In this document: positions 1 to 12,500 of the stretch, one piece after another
Layout: the number at the start of each line of letters is the position of its first letter
Position numbering within the stretch: the stretch's first letter is position 1
NCBI RefSeq assembly: GCF_900188325.1
Contig: NZ_FZPD01000001.1
Coordinates: 372,001 to 436,000, forward strand
Origin: Ekhidna lutea
GTDB lineage: Bacteria > Bacteroidota > Bacteroidia > Cytophagales > Cyclobacteriaceae
DNA: 64,000 nucleotides
Reading direction: 5' to 3'
Translations under genes and position numbers: made by a program
The notes under the pieces: model-generated
The model's input: only the letters and a program-made list of their open reading frames with translations
Databases searched by the model: none
What the model was told of the DNA's origin: nothing

Positions 1-1
1 C

Positions 2-3000
2 ACGATAGATATAGCTGATAGTGCAGCTTTTGCCCAATCAGATGGCACTCCATCTCCTAATGCAAATACATTTGAAATACGCTATGATATTACCGCACCA
101 GTAGTTACCATTGATCCGTTAACTACTGTTGATACAAGTCCAGCATTAACAGGAACGGTGGATAATGATAGTGTATCAGTTGATATTACTGTCGATGGAT
201 CTACCTATGCTGCATCCAGTATCGCTGCAGGCGTTTGGGTCTTAAATGCAGGACTTATATCGCCCCCATTGACCAATGGTGTTTACGATTTGGTAGTGCA
301 GGCAACAGACTCAGCCGGAAATGTAGGTACAGATGCAACCTCCAATGAGCTGACAATAGATGTGCTTGAGGTAACAGTTGATGCACTAATTACCTCTGAG
401 AGCACCCCCGAGCTAACAGGCACGGTGACTGACACCACAGCTACAGTTGATGTTACCGTGGATGGTTCGACGTATGCTGCCATTGTGAATGGGGATAAAA
501 CATGGCAAGTTTCAGCGGGTACGATCAACCCTGCATTAGCCACTGGAATATACGAAGTGCAGGCCGTTGCTGATAGAGGGATTGAAGGTCCCGTAAATGA
601 TCAAACTGCAAACGAGTTAACTATTGTTGACATACTGACAATTACGATCGATTCACTTACAACATTTGATACTACCCCTGAACTAACCGGGACGGTATCG
701 GATATTACCGCCAGTGTTGATGTAATCGTTGATGGAAACACCTACAGTGCTACGGTAAATGCAGACAGTACCTGGACTTTGCCTGATGGGACAATTAGTC
801 CGCCTCTGATTGCGGGGACTTACGATATCATTGCATCGGCAGATCGAGGCATTGAAGGCCCGGTAGTCGATCAAACCATTGATGAGTTGACGGTAATCAT
901 AGACATCAATGTAAGTGTAAATGTTCTTTCCACAAATAACAGAAGTCCCGAGCTGTCAGGAACGATTAGCAACCCTAGTGCCACAATTGATGTTACCGTT
1001 GATGGATCGACATACAGCGCTACAAATAATGGAGATAGTACATGGACGTTAGCTGCTGGCACTATCACCCCTGACCTAGTGGACGGGATTTATGACGTGG
1101 ATGTTTTAGCAGATTTTGCTGGTAATTCGGGCACAGATTCGACAATAAATGAGCTAAGAATTGACGGAACAGCGCCTACTGTAGCGGTTGATTTTTTGGC
1201 TACATCCATTTCCAGCCCTGAATTATCAGGAACGGTGGACGACCCGGATGCCACCGTTGATGTGAGCGTTGACGGGAATAATTATGCGGCAGTCAATAAT
1301 GGAGATAATACGTGGACCTTAGCTGCTGCAACCATTACACCGGGACTAGTAGATAGTACATATTCTGTTATTGTCACAGCAACTGATTCACTTGGAAATC
1401 AAGGAGTAGATGCTTCTGATGATGAGTTGATCATCACTTCCACACTACTCGCCCTTTCAGCCACTGCGATTACTTCAAATACTTTCAATGCAAGATGGAG
1501 CCAGGGTGAGGATGTGCTTAATTACGAATTAGATGTTTCTTCAACCAGCGATTTCTCAACGTTTGTTTCGGGGTTTGAAAGTTTCGAGACGACTGCCACC
1601 TCAGCAGTTGTTAGTGGATTAGATTTTGCGACTAGCTATTACTATCGGGTTAGACTGGTAAATACGGCAGATGAGGTTTCTTCAAATTCTAATACAGTAC
1701 CAGTAAAGTCATCAATTGATCCTGAAACTATTGCTGACTCTACTGCTCTTGTCCAGATTTATTCTGCACTGGATGGATCTGGATGGTCGAACCCGGTCAA
1801 TTGGGAATCTGCCAGGATGAGGGACTGGGATGGAATCACTTTAGATGCGTCGAAATTGAGAGTTGAGCAGATAGATATCAGTGGAAGGGGTGCTGATGGA
1901 GCTATGCCTAACCCATTTATCGATGGAGCAGTTGGGGGATTAACTGCAATGACTTCAATGAATGTGAGAGATAATCTAATCTCCGGATTGATGGACTTTA
2001 CCGGCACAAGCATTTCAGACTTAGATGTATCTACAAACGCACTTGATTTTGGAGATCTTGAGCCACTAATAGGAATTACAAGTCTCACATATGCTCCTCA
2101 AGCTGACGTACTTTTTGAGGAAGCCACAGGTGGAGATCCTATAAAAACCCCTCACCTTGCTGATATAACCCTGGTAGTTGGTGTAGAAGGCTCATCTAAC
2201 AACACCTACAGTTTCTTAAGAAATGGAGTAGCAATAACACAAGGTACAGATTTTAATATTGCAGATTCGGCCGTTACCATTGTAGCGATTGACTATGACA
2301 ATATGGGAGAGTTTTCTGCGACGGTAACAAATTCACAACTCCCTGAACTCACACTTCAAGTTATACCACAAATAGTTTATGCCATCGCGGATTTGGATAT
2401 GACCATTGTGGACGGAAACAATGATCCTCTGGTAGATGAAGTATCTGGGTATCTATTAGAGGCTGTGAGAAGACAGCAGGGCTTTGACACTCTCGAAGTA
2501 GCGGAAAATGTTGCAAGCACATTTACGTTTCCAGGAGTTGTGCTGGGAAATTACCTATGCGGTATTGAACCGAGTAATGAGCAACTATTTATTCCTACCT
2601 ATTTTGGAGATGCGTTTGAATGGGTTTTCGCTGACACATTAGAATTTAGAGAAGCGGTATCTGTACAGGTAATAATGACAGAAGTACCTGGTGATACCGA
2701 AGGTCCTGGAGTACTTGACGTTTTAATTGAGGAAGATTTTCCAGAGGAAGGTAGCAGAATCGATGCTCGAAGAAGAGCAGCTAAGAGAAAGTGTGGTTTG
2801 AGAAGAAAAAGATCCGGAGGAAGAACCGGGCAGGACGATGATGAGTTTGAGTTGATTGCCTATGGAGAAACTGATGAGAATGGGGAGTTTAAGTTTGGCT
2901 TCCTCCCGGAAGGTATTTATCGCTTCTTCGTTGAATATCCGGGAATTCCGCTTGATGAATCATCCGTGGTTCAGTTTGAAGTTGGTGAGCTTGGTATAAG

Positions 3001-3352
3001 TGACACTGAGTTTAAGCTTGAGGCATTTGTGACCGAAGAAGGCATTGAGGTAGCCATTGATCGTGTATTGGGCTTAATACTGGAATATTTTAAAGATTTG
3101 AAAGTATATCCAAATCCAACAAGTGATGTGATAAAAATGCAGTACAGACACCTAAAAGATAAAGATGTTGCCGCCCAGCTGGTCGATTTGTCTGGAAATG
3201 TATTGTGGACCAAAGACATACGAAGTGGTTATGAAGGTTATGAAGAAATAGATGTATCCAACTATGAAGAAGGGATCTACCTGCTTCATGTCTATGACAA
3301 AAAGGATCGAAATGGGCATGTAGTGAGCTATCGGATCATCGTTAGGGAATAA
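2..3352 (+). CDS. Giant T9SS-secreted surface protein, 5' end outside window
   Basis: The frame is open from the first bases of the window, so the N-terminus and signal peptide lie upstream; about 1116 residues are visible. Five Ig-like repeats of roughly 85 residues come first (to about nt 1440), with recurring SPELTGTV and VDVTVDGSTYAA motifs. A fibronectin type III-like domain (nt 1440-1710), a leucine-rich-repeat N-terminal-like domain starting DSTALVQIYSALDGSGW (nt 1735-2100) and an Ig-like segment follow. Next is a carboxypeptidase-regulatory or CNA-B-like domain interrupted by a very basic stretch (RIDARRRAAKRKCGLRRKRS). The last 85 or so residues match a type A T9SS sorting domain (VYPNPTSDVIKMQ to YRIIVRE). 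The role is probably cell-surface adhesion or matrix; no enzyme domain is visible. The 3' part is closely related to the next gene. Confidence 0.9.
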   Translation, partial: TIDIADSAAFAQSDGTPSPNANTFEIRYDITAPVVTIDPLTTVDTSPALTGTVDNDSVSVDITVDGSTYAASSIAAGVWVLNAGLISPPLTNGVYDLVVQATDSAGNVGTDATSNELTIDVLEVTVDALITSESTPELTGTVTDTTATVDVTVDGSTYAAIVNGDKTWQVSAGTINPALATGIYEVQAVADRGIEGPVNDQTANELTIVDILTITIDSLTTFDTTPELTGTVSDITASVDVIVDGNTYSATVNADSTWTLPDGTISPPLIAGTYDIIASADRGIEGPVVDQTIDELTVIIDINVSVNVLSTNNRSPELSGTISNPSATIDVTVDGSTYSATNNGDSTWTLAAGTITPDLVDGIYDVDVLADFAGNSGTDSTINELRIDGTAPTVAVDFLATSISSPELSGTVDDPDATVDVSVDGNNYAAVNNGDNTWTLAAATITPGLVDSTYSVIVTATDSLGNQGVDASDDELIITSTLLALSATAITSNTFNARWSQGEDVLNYELDVSSTSDFSTFVSGFESFETTATSAVVSGLDFATSYYYRVRLVNTADEVSSNSNTVPVKSSIDPETIADSTALVQIYSALDGSGWSNPVNWESARMRDWDGITLDASKLRVEQIDISGRGADGAMPNPFIDGAVGGLTAMTSMNVRDNLISGLMDFTGTSISDLDVSTNALDFGDLEPLIGITSLTYAPQADVLFEEATGGDPIKTPHLADITLVVGVEGSSNNTYSFLRNGVAITQGTDFNIADSAVTIVAIDYDNMGEFSATVTNSQLPELTLQVIPQIVYAIADLDMTIVDGNNDPLVDEVSGYLLEAVRRQQGFDTLEVAENVASTFTFPGVVLGNYLCGIEPSNEQLFIPTYFGDAFEWVFADTLEFREAVSVQVIMTEVPGDTEGPGVLDVLIEEDFPEEGSRIDARRRAAKRKCGLRRKRSGGRTGQDDDEFELIAYGETDENGEFKFGFLPEGIYRFFVEYPGIPLDESSVVQFEVGELGISDTEFKLEAFVTEEGIEVAIDRVLGLILEYFKDLKVYPNPTSDVIKMQYRHLKDKDVAAQLVDLSGNVLWTKDIRSGYEGYEEIDVSNYEEGIYLLHVYDKKDRNGHVVSYRIIVRE

Positions 3353-3498
3353 AGATTTATACACCGGAAGTGTCTGATATTTAGCTCATTATATTCATAT
3401 CAATTTAGATTTTTAAAAATAGCTCCTCGATTCATTGAATTTGTTCAATTGACTATTCAAATAGTTCAACTATTATGAAATATACCCCTTTGTGGGTA

Positions 3499-3529
3499 TT
3501 GGATTGAAAGTTTAAGTCTCCTACCTTTA
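3499..3529 (+). promoter_or_regulatory. Candidate Bacteroidota-type promoter
   Basis: A TTG at 3499-3501 is followed 20 bases later by TACCTTTA at 3522-3529. This is seven of eight bases of the Bacteroidota -7 consensus TAnnTTTG with an accepted -33 spacing. It lies about 57 bases before the start of the 3421-residue protein. This is consensus matching only; the intergenic gap (3353-3586) shows no other clear signal. Confidence 0.3.
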
Positions 3530-3586
3530 AAATAGCCATAAATCAATTTTTGGCTTAGTTCACTTTTTCACCAAAAGAACTTACGT

Positions 3587-6500
3587 ATGAAACCACTATC
3601 ACCTACCCTCCTGAAGTCAGTCCTTGTACTTCTTTCCTTCTTATTTTTTAATGCACTTAGTTTGGCCCAAGATCGAACGGCTGATTCACTGGCACTAGTG
3701 GCATTGTATGATGAAACTAATGGTCCCGGATGGATTAACAGTGCTGGTTGGACAGATTCTGTAAGCCTCGATAATTGGTATGGTGTTTCCATGAGCGGAA
3801 ACAGGGTAACCAAACTAGACCTTTCATCCAATAATTTATTTGGTCAGATACCAGGTGAGATTGGAAATGCTGACGCTTTGGACACTTTGAATCTTTCCGC
3901 AAATAGCCTGAGAGATAGCATCCCCAATGAAATTACTAACGTTAACTCACTGATTAGTTTACAGTTGCAGGGTAACGAACTTTATTGGTCTCCGGATCTT
4001 ACGGTAATGTCAAGTCTGATTGAACTTGATATATCAGATAATAATTTTGAATTCGACGACATTATCCCATTAATTGGTATTTCAGCTTTTACCTATAGCC
4101 CACAAAAGCAATTTGGGTCTCAGCTTGATACAGCTGTAGTAGTCGGAGATAATTTTACAATCGTTCGGACAAGCCCTGGTGCTGGAAATACCTACCAGTG
4201 GCAAAAAGACGATATAGATATTAGCGGAGACACCACTGAGACCTTACAAATATTGAATTTTTCTGCAGGAGACTCAGCCAGGTACAACCTCATAGTTACC
4301 AATTCCTCTGCTCCATCATTGACACTTTCAAGCAATGATATCAATGTTGCACTAGAGGATACAACTTATTTTAAAGCTGTTCAAGTAAGTGCTTTTCAGG
4401 GTGATGGTTCCAATTTAGCATCCGGATGGGGTGACTTTAATAATGACGGTTTTGAGGATTTGTTTGCTTTGAGCGACACACGTCTCTTTTATAATAACGG
4501 GGATGGAACCTTCACCCCGGGAACTGGAGACCCAATTTCAAATGATATTACTAGTTTTGGACCGACTATTGGGGATTATGATAATGATGGAGACCTGGAT
4601 ATCTATCTTGCATCAGCTGCAGGTAGCAAGCTATTTACCAATGATGGATTCGGAAATTTTAATGAATTTGATGCAGGAGAGCTTTCAACAATATCCGGTG
4701 ATTTTCAGGGGTATTCATGGGCAGATTTTGATAATGATGGTTACCTTGATTTATATGTAACTGCTGGAGCTAATATAGGAGGTGAAGTCAATTACTTATT
4801 TAGAAATAATCAAGACGGCACCTTGTCTGCAGTTACATTTGGTCAGATAGCCACAGACTTTGAAGGGTCAGTTCATGCTTCCTGGGCCGATTATGATGGT
4901 GACGGAGATCAGGACCTTTATGTTTTAAATCAAAATTCACCAGAGCCAAATAGTCTCTACCGAAACAATGGAAATGGTTCGTTCAGTAAAGTTTTTGACA
5001 ATGAAATTGTTTTTGATACGTTCGGTTCGTTTAGCAGCTCGTGGGGCGATTATAATAATGATGGCGCGATAGATCTTTTTGTAGTCAACAACTTTAATGA
5101 CCCAGTCCTTTTTGAAAATGACGGTGCAGGTAACTTCATAAGACATACAGGCGTTATCTCGATCGGCAATGCTGTTGGTAGCTCATGGGGCGATATTAAT
5201 AGCGATGGTTTGTTGGACTTAATGTTAACAAGTTTTGAGCCCGCAAATCACCTATATCTCAATAACGGAGACGGCACCTTCACAGAGGTTACTGATGGAT
5301 CTTTCAGGAATGCTTCAGGATTTTATGGAAATAGTTTTGCGGATTATAACAATGACGGTCAGCTGGATTTTGTGACCAGAAATGGTGATTGGGTTCTTTA
5401 TGAGAATACTCACGATGTTAACAACTATTTGAAAGTAAAACTTGAAGGTCAGCTATCTAATTTCTCTGCTATTGGAGCAAAGATCAGAGTCAAAGCAAAT
5501 ATCGGAGGAGGAGATATCTGGCAGATGAGAGAAATTTCAGCTCAAACCGGGTTATTTGCTCAAAACAGCTTAATTGCTCATTTTGGAATAGGAGATGCAA
5601 TCACTATCGATAGTGTAATTGTAGAGTGGCCATCAGGAATTCATCAGTCCTTTGGAAGTCAGTCAATAAATCAAACCTTAACGATAACCGAAGAGGCAAG
5701 CCCAGTGATGGCAGCTGATTCACTTGCGCTAATAGCTTTATATGATTCAACCGGTGGAGACAATTGGGGAAACAATGCCAATTGGAAATCCGGACCTGTA
5801 GATAGTTGGTATGGAGTGACAGCAGTTGGAGGGCGAGTATTAGAACTTAAGCTCAACAATAATAACCTAAATGGTAGGATACCTCCACAGTTAGGTGACC
5901 TTGATGCATTGACAAGGCTGGAGCTTCAGGGGAATGGTCTTTATGATCAAATACCTATTGAAATTGGAAGTCTTATAAATCTAAATGCACTCTTTCTAAG
6001 CTCCAATAATTTAGATGGTGAAATACCGGTATCGCTGGGAGACCTAAGCAACCTTGCTGAACTGGAATTAAATAACAATAATCTGGAGGGTAGTATACCG
6101 TCGGAGTTTACTTCTTTGACAAACCTATTCTCGCTAATCATAAGCAATAATAATTTTACAGGTTTACCAGATTTATCTGGTCTCAGCTCATTATCAAATC
6201 TGTTTATTGCAAGCAATAACCTTGATTTCGATGATATTATTCCCAACCTAAGTGTCCCGGGCATAGATGCAAGTCCTCAATACCTTGACGATCCTGGGCT
6301 CGATACCACATTACTCCTTGGCGACAATCTTACAATCGATATATCTGCTTTTGGAAATAATGCAGGGAATGAATTTCAATGGCGAAAAGACGGTGTAGAT
6401 GTTGCTGGAGAAACAACACAGATCCTTGATTTCATTGATTTTCAAAAGTCAGATGAGGGGCTTTATGAACTCTTTGTGACGAACTCATCGGCTCCAGGGA

Positions 6501-9500
6501 TTGAACTAATTTCATCGTCTTACAATGTTCATTTCAGAAGCATATATTATTGGGTAGGCGATGGTGGAAGCTGGTATGATTCAACACACTGGAGCCTTAC
6601 TTCGGGTGTTATAGACACCACAGGTCTCATTCCGGGACTTTATGATAATGTCATTTTTGATGAAAATTCATTTACACAATCCGGCCAGGTAGTTGAAGTT
6701 CCTGATGGTGGCAATACCAGTGGAACTATGTTTTCCAATATGGACTGGACTGGCGTCACAAATAATCCAACCTTCAGGGTCAGGGCTGATAGTTCCCCAT
6801 GGATTGTCAATGATGTGAGAGGCTCTTTGATTTTTGATGAGAATATGACACTCGACTTCCATCATGCGGAGTTCTACTTTAATTCTCCCACAGATTATGT
6901 TCTGGATCCTAAAGGTCATTACATGGGTGAAGACGCCTTTGTCACATTTGGGTTGCCAGGTCACTCTGGCGAGCAGCGATTTAGTTCTACATGCAATATT
7001 CAAAGCGATGTAAATAACATCTTACTATTTGCCGCTGAAGGACGTGTCAACTCCAATGGATATCAGATTATTGGTCAGCCTAACCACTACTTTTGGCTTT
7101 GGGGTGGAGGCAACCCTACGGTAGATGTCTCCGGATCTAATGTGGATTTAGGATACATAGTCATTCAATCAGGAGAATTTATTGATGATGATGCGACAAT
7201 TACAATTCGTGATAGTCGAGGTACACGAAATGTGCAGCAAAGCACGGATTTCAATCATGTAATCGCAGCGGATACAATTGAGCTAGGTCATAGCAATATA
7301 TATCAGACGCTTGAAATTTTGCCAGGTGCCGGAGTAAGATTATCACCAGATAACACTCAGTTCGTCAATAATTTAATTGCAGATGGCACAAATGAAGATC
7401 CGATACTAATTAGCTCAACAGTTGACAGCCTGGCGGGTACTTTCAGTAAAGCTTCCGGGGAAGTAAATATTCGCTTTGCTACGATTGAAAATAACATAGC
7501 CACCGGAGGCGCCACATTCAATGCCATCTCTTCTCTGGATAGTGGCAATGTCACAGGTTGGAATTTCATTGTGGCTCAGCCTGTACAGGCAAGTGACTCT
7601 CTGGCACTTGTCGCCTTTTATCAAAGCACTAATGGGGATAACTGGTTTGATAATAACAATTGGTTACAGCCAGGTCGATATGTAGAAGAATGGTTGGGCG
7701 TATCTGTCGAAAATAACAGAGTGATTGGGCTTGATTTGAGAGGGAATGGTTTATCTGGCACTCTTCCACCTGAAATTGGTGATTTAGATTCACTTAGAGT
7801 GCTGAATTTAGGTCAGGAGGGATTCGGAGGCAACCAGATTACTGGGAGTATTCCATCCGAAATAAGCAACCTATCTAAACTTGAGTTTATTGGGTTGGCA
7901 GAAAACCAACTATCAGGAGCGATACCTGAAGCGATAGGGAGCTTGACTGAATTGAAGAAACTCGATTTTACCTTCAATGAACTTGAAAGTGTGCCGGACG
8001 CTATCAGCGCTCTGTCAAAAATTAAGTATCTGGGAATAGCATTTAACAATTTTACAGATTTACCACTCGCCATATATAACATTCCTTCTCTTGATACTTT
8101 ACTAATTAGTGGTAATGAATTAAGTGGTCCAATCCCGCCAGAGCTCGGTACAATGACGACCCTTAAATTTCTAAATATTGGTGGAAACCAATATGAGGGT
8201 CAGCTTCCACCGGAGCTTGGGAACTTGACACAACTACAGGGACTTAGAGTTTGGGATATGCCTGGTATCACTGGGAATATTCCGCCTGAGTGGGCCGCCC
8301 TCACTTCAATAGAGGAATTCTCGCTTGACAATTTGTCACTAAGTGGCACCATTCCTGATTTTATAGGTAACTACACCAGCGCTTACCATATTAGCCTTCA
8401 GGGGAATCAGTTTTCAGGAGCGATTCCTGATTCATTTCAGAATTTAAGCTCTTTTACAAATGTCTACCTTTTTAGTAATGCAATCACATCTGTTCCAGAG
8501 CTTGGTAATCTCGCATTCATTGATCTAAGAAAGAATAGGCTTTTATATGCTGATCTTGTAAACAATGATTCAGTTTCAGTAAACGGATATGATGAGCAAA
8601 ATGAAAGATACTCGTTGGATGTAAGTGGTGTTATTACCGGCGGTGGTGCGGTAACTCTGACTGTTACAAATAGTGACTTAGGGGACAATGCATTTCAATG
8701 GATCAAGGATACTGAAATTTTAGATGGAGAAGTCAGCCCGTCTTTGGTACTAACCAATCTGGACGAGTCGCACAATGGAGTATATACTTGCCTGGTTCAT
8801 CGGCCGGAAGATAATTTTCTATATGCAGGGATTCCATCGGAAAGTGTAAGCATTGATCTAAACGAGACTGATAGGCGATATGCTTCGGCGGTTGATTCGG
8901 TCACTAGTTCAGCAAAAATTATTGACTACCAGGCTAGTGAAATATTGGGTTTGCCAAATAGAGGGACTGACTCGGATGATAACCCAACCGACCAGATTTC
9001 AAGGCTTGATGCGCAAGAAAGAGGCTGGGCGCCCGCAGCAGCCGATAATCAACCATTTATTGAAGTAAATTTTGGAAGTCCGGCTCCAATCAATACTGTT
9101 TGGGTTTTTGGTAGTGGATCCGTAAGCTCAATAGAGGCCAAAGACTCGAACACAGGTGAATATGAGGTGATCAGTAATTTCTTTAACATAGCCAATAATG
9201 GCTCTGAAACAGAAGTTAACTTTCCTACAACGGCGTATGATGTTTCGGAGGTCAGAGTAAATGTATTTAGCGCACCTTTTAATGAAGGGTATGGTCCTTT
9301 CAATTCAATAGATGCTGTTGCAATTGGTGATAATGGACTTGAGATTTCAACGCCTTTCAATCTTTTCTTGGGTGAAAAGGTGACCGATTCTATTTTTAAT
9401 ATTGGCTGGAGTCACCACAACAATGACGACTCTACAAGCTTTTCAGTTGAGCGGTCTGTTGATGGCACAAATTTTTCAGAAGTCGCTTTAGTTGAGGCAG

Positions 9501-12500
9501 GCTTCACAGGACTATCTGATAGGGAAGTACCCGCGTCAGATAGTATTTTCTACCGCGTAAAAGCAATCCGGGGGTCAATAGAATCAGAATATTCTGAAGT
9601 ACTGATTATTGAAAATTGTCCAAGCAATCTCACAGACTTTCCAGTCGGCTCCTGGACAGGAATAGTGGAAGAAATCACCCCAATTTTTGGTGTGTCAGGG
9701 TTTGATGATAATGTTCAAATCACTGATAATGGCAATGGGACGTATACAATAAATGATTTCATGGCTAGCTATTTAAGTGATGGTTTTGGTTTCCAGGATC
9801 CGAATATTGGGACACTGGGAGAAGGGTGTAATGGACTTAATTTTCAAGGCGAGCTGGTTGCCGGATGCGGTAACAACACTGTCATTTCCAATATTGTAGA
9901 GTTTTACCCAGCCTCTGATTCACTTGTCATTGAATTTACATGGGATTGCGGAGGAGACATCCGAATGACCTTCACAAAGAATGCATCTGAGCCTGCACAA
10001 GATCCACCGACAAACCTCACCGCTAGTACTGTGAGCAGCAGCGCCATTCAGTTAATGTGGGAAGATAATACCAATGAAGATGAATGGGTGATTGAGCGCT
10101 CTGATGGAGATAATCTTAATTATCTCGAAATTGATGTCATAGTACCAAATCCTCAATCAGAAACCGGTTTCCGAGAATTTGAAAGATACATTGATAATAC
10201 GGTATCGTCAGGGAACACTTATTACTATAGAGTATTGTCTCGTTCAGGCGGATTAGATTCTGAGCCATCGGACGAAGTTTCGATTGAAGCCATAGCTCCT
10301 CTATTTGATATGGTCACTTCGGGACCAATTGTCGATGACCAACCATCAAATTCATACGCTGGATCATGGGGTGATTACGATGCTGATGGCGATCCCGACT
10401 TATATGTCACAAACTGGCATGCTGGAATAGACATTGTGAAAGTAACTAAGGAGAACTATCTGTATGAAAACAATGGTGGAGTATTTAGCCGTGTATCATT
10501 ATCAAATGAACTTACCGATGCAGAGTATACAAGCAGAGGAACATTTTGGGGTGATTTTGATAATGATGGCAATCTGGATGCTTTTGTGAACGGTGAAGGA
10601 GTTAGCGATTACATCAATGAAGCGAGTAGTTATTTATTCTACGGAAATGGGTCTGGTGGTTTTGATGCACCATATGAATTTAACGCCCTCACATTTAATA
10701 GTACGCCTGTTGATATTAATGGTGATGGGTTATTGGATATTTATGTTACTGATGTTGATATTATCCTCGAAAATAAAGGGGACCGCAATTTTGAAGTAAT
10801 AAGAGATGGCTCCTCAATAATTAATGGAGATTATTTTTTAACAGGGTGGACAAACCTTACTCCGGATTTCAACAATGACGGGTTGCCGGATTTAATCTCC
10901 AGTGGAGACAGGTTTATTCAAATATTTGAAAATAAAGGAGATTTCCTATATGAAAGGATATATGAAATATCTAACGCCATTGATCCTGATATGCTCCCGG
11001 CAAGGGGGGCTACATTTGGAGACTTTGATCACAACGGATATTTGGATATTGTTGTCGCTAATGTCCAGGAAAGCAAGTTGTTCCTTTTTGATGGTACCGG
11101 GATAGCTCAAATATTGGATGATATTGAATTCCTTGGCGAAGAGATTCATGCACAAAGAGGGTTGACTGTAGCGGACTATAACAATGATGGAAATGAAGAT
11201 TTATTTTGGATTTTAGATGGAGGCCAACCGTATTTATTTACAGGTAATGGAGACGGTACGTTTAATCGGGTTTCTGAGACGGAGCAAATTTTTGCGGAAA
11301 CATCTATCTTCTCTTCTATAAGTACGGCTGACTTTAATCAGGATGGGGCTATTGATGTTTTCATCTCAAGTACGGATGATTCAAGGAGCAATTCATTGTA
11401 TTCTAACAATGGAAATGGTAATAACCATTTGAGAATAGACCTTGAAGGAACTGAATCAAACCGATTGGCCATTGGTTCACAAATTCGAATAAAGCATGGA
11501 GGTCAATGGTATATGAAACAGGTGACAGGAGTTAATGGACTATGGAGCTCAAACGAGATCACGACACATTTTGGTCTTGGCACTACGACAACCGTTGATT
11601 CTGTAGAGATAAGATGGACCTCAGGGAATGTAAATACTTTTACAGATATAGCAGCAAATCAGACCATTACATATGTAGAAGATGTGACACCTCCGGTTGT
11701 AGAGGTTGATGTAATTGGTACTTCCGTTACCAGCCCTGAACTAACGGGATTAATTGATGATATCAATGCGACATTGGAGTTAACAATTAATGACAGCACC
11801 TATCTCGTAACTAATATAAATGCAGACAGCACCTGGTCCTTACCTGCTGGCACTATCCCAAGCCTTGACGATGGGGTATATGATGTAGCACTAGAGGCTA
11901 CTGATCAAAATGGTAATGTGGGGGTAGATGATGTGGTAGGAGAGGTTACAATTACACAAGAGTTATTGGCCCTTGTTCCGTCAAAAATCACTTCATCTTC
12001 ATTTCAGGCCAACTGGAGTGAAGCTCTTGATGTGCAGGAATATCTACTTGATGTTGCCACAGACGCAGAGTTCACAACCTTTGTTGATGGCTATGAGGAT
12101 TTCTCAACCACTAGCCAAAAAAAGATAGTAGATAACCTCGATTTTAGTACCACATACTATTACAGGGTTCGCTTTGTAAACTCAGCAAGTGAAACTTCCG
12201 ATTATTCGAACGATACAACAGTGTTGACTAAAATCAAGCTCGAAACCATTTCTGATTTCAACGCACTTGAAACCATTTTCAATGCCACCGGTGGAGAAAA
12301 CTGGACAAATGATGGTGGATGGACCACTGAACCAAGGCTGCAGAACTGGGAGTTCGTTACCTTAGAAAATCAGCGGGTGAAAGAGATACTCATTCCTGAC
12401 AATAATCTAACGGGTACTTTTCCGCTTACAGATTCTCTAACTAAAGTTGAGGTCATTGATATTTCAGATAATGAGCTAACAGGAATTGGAAATTTGTCGG

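Noticed and set aside
2971-3219. Antisense open frames within the giant genes
   Set aside because: They are by-products of repetitive coding sequence, with no start context, no domain and no conservation evidence.
3482-3499. Short hairpin ATACCC/GGGTAT downstream of the first giant gene
   Set aside because: Only six base pairs and no T run after it, so it is not a credible terminator.
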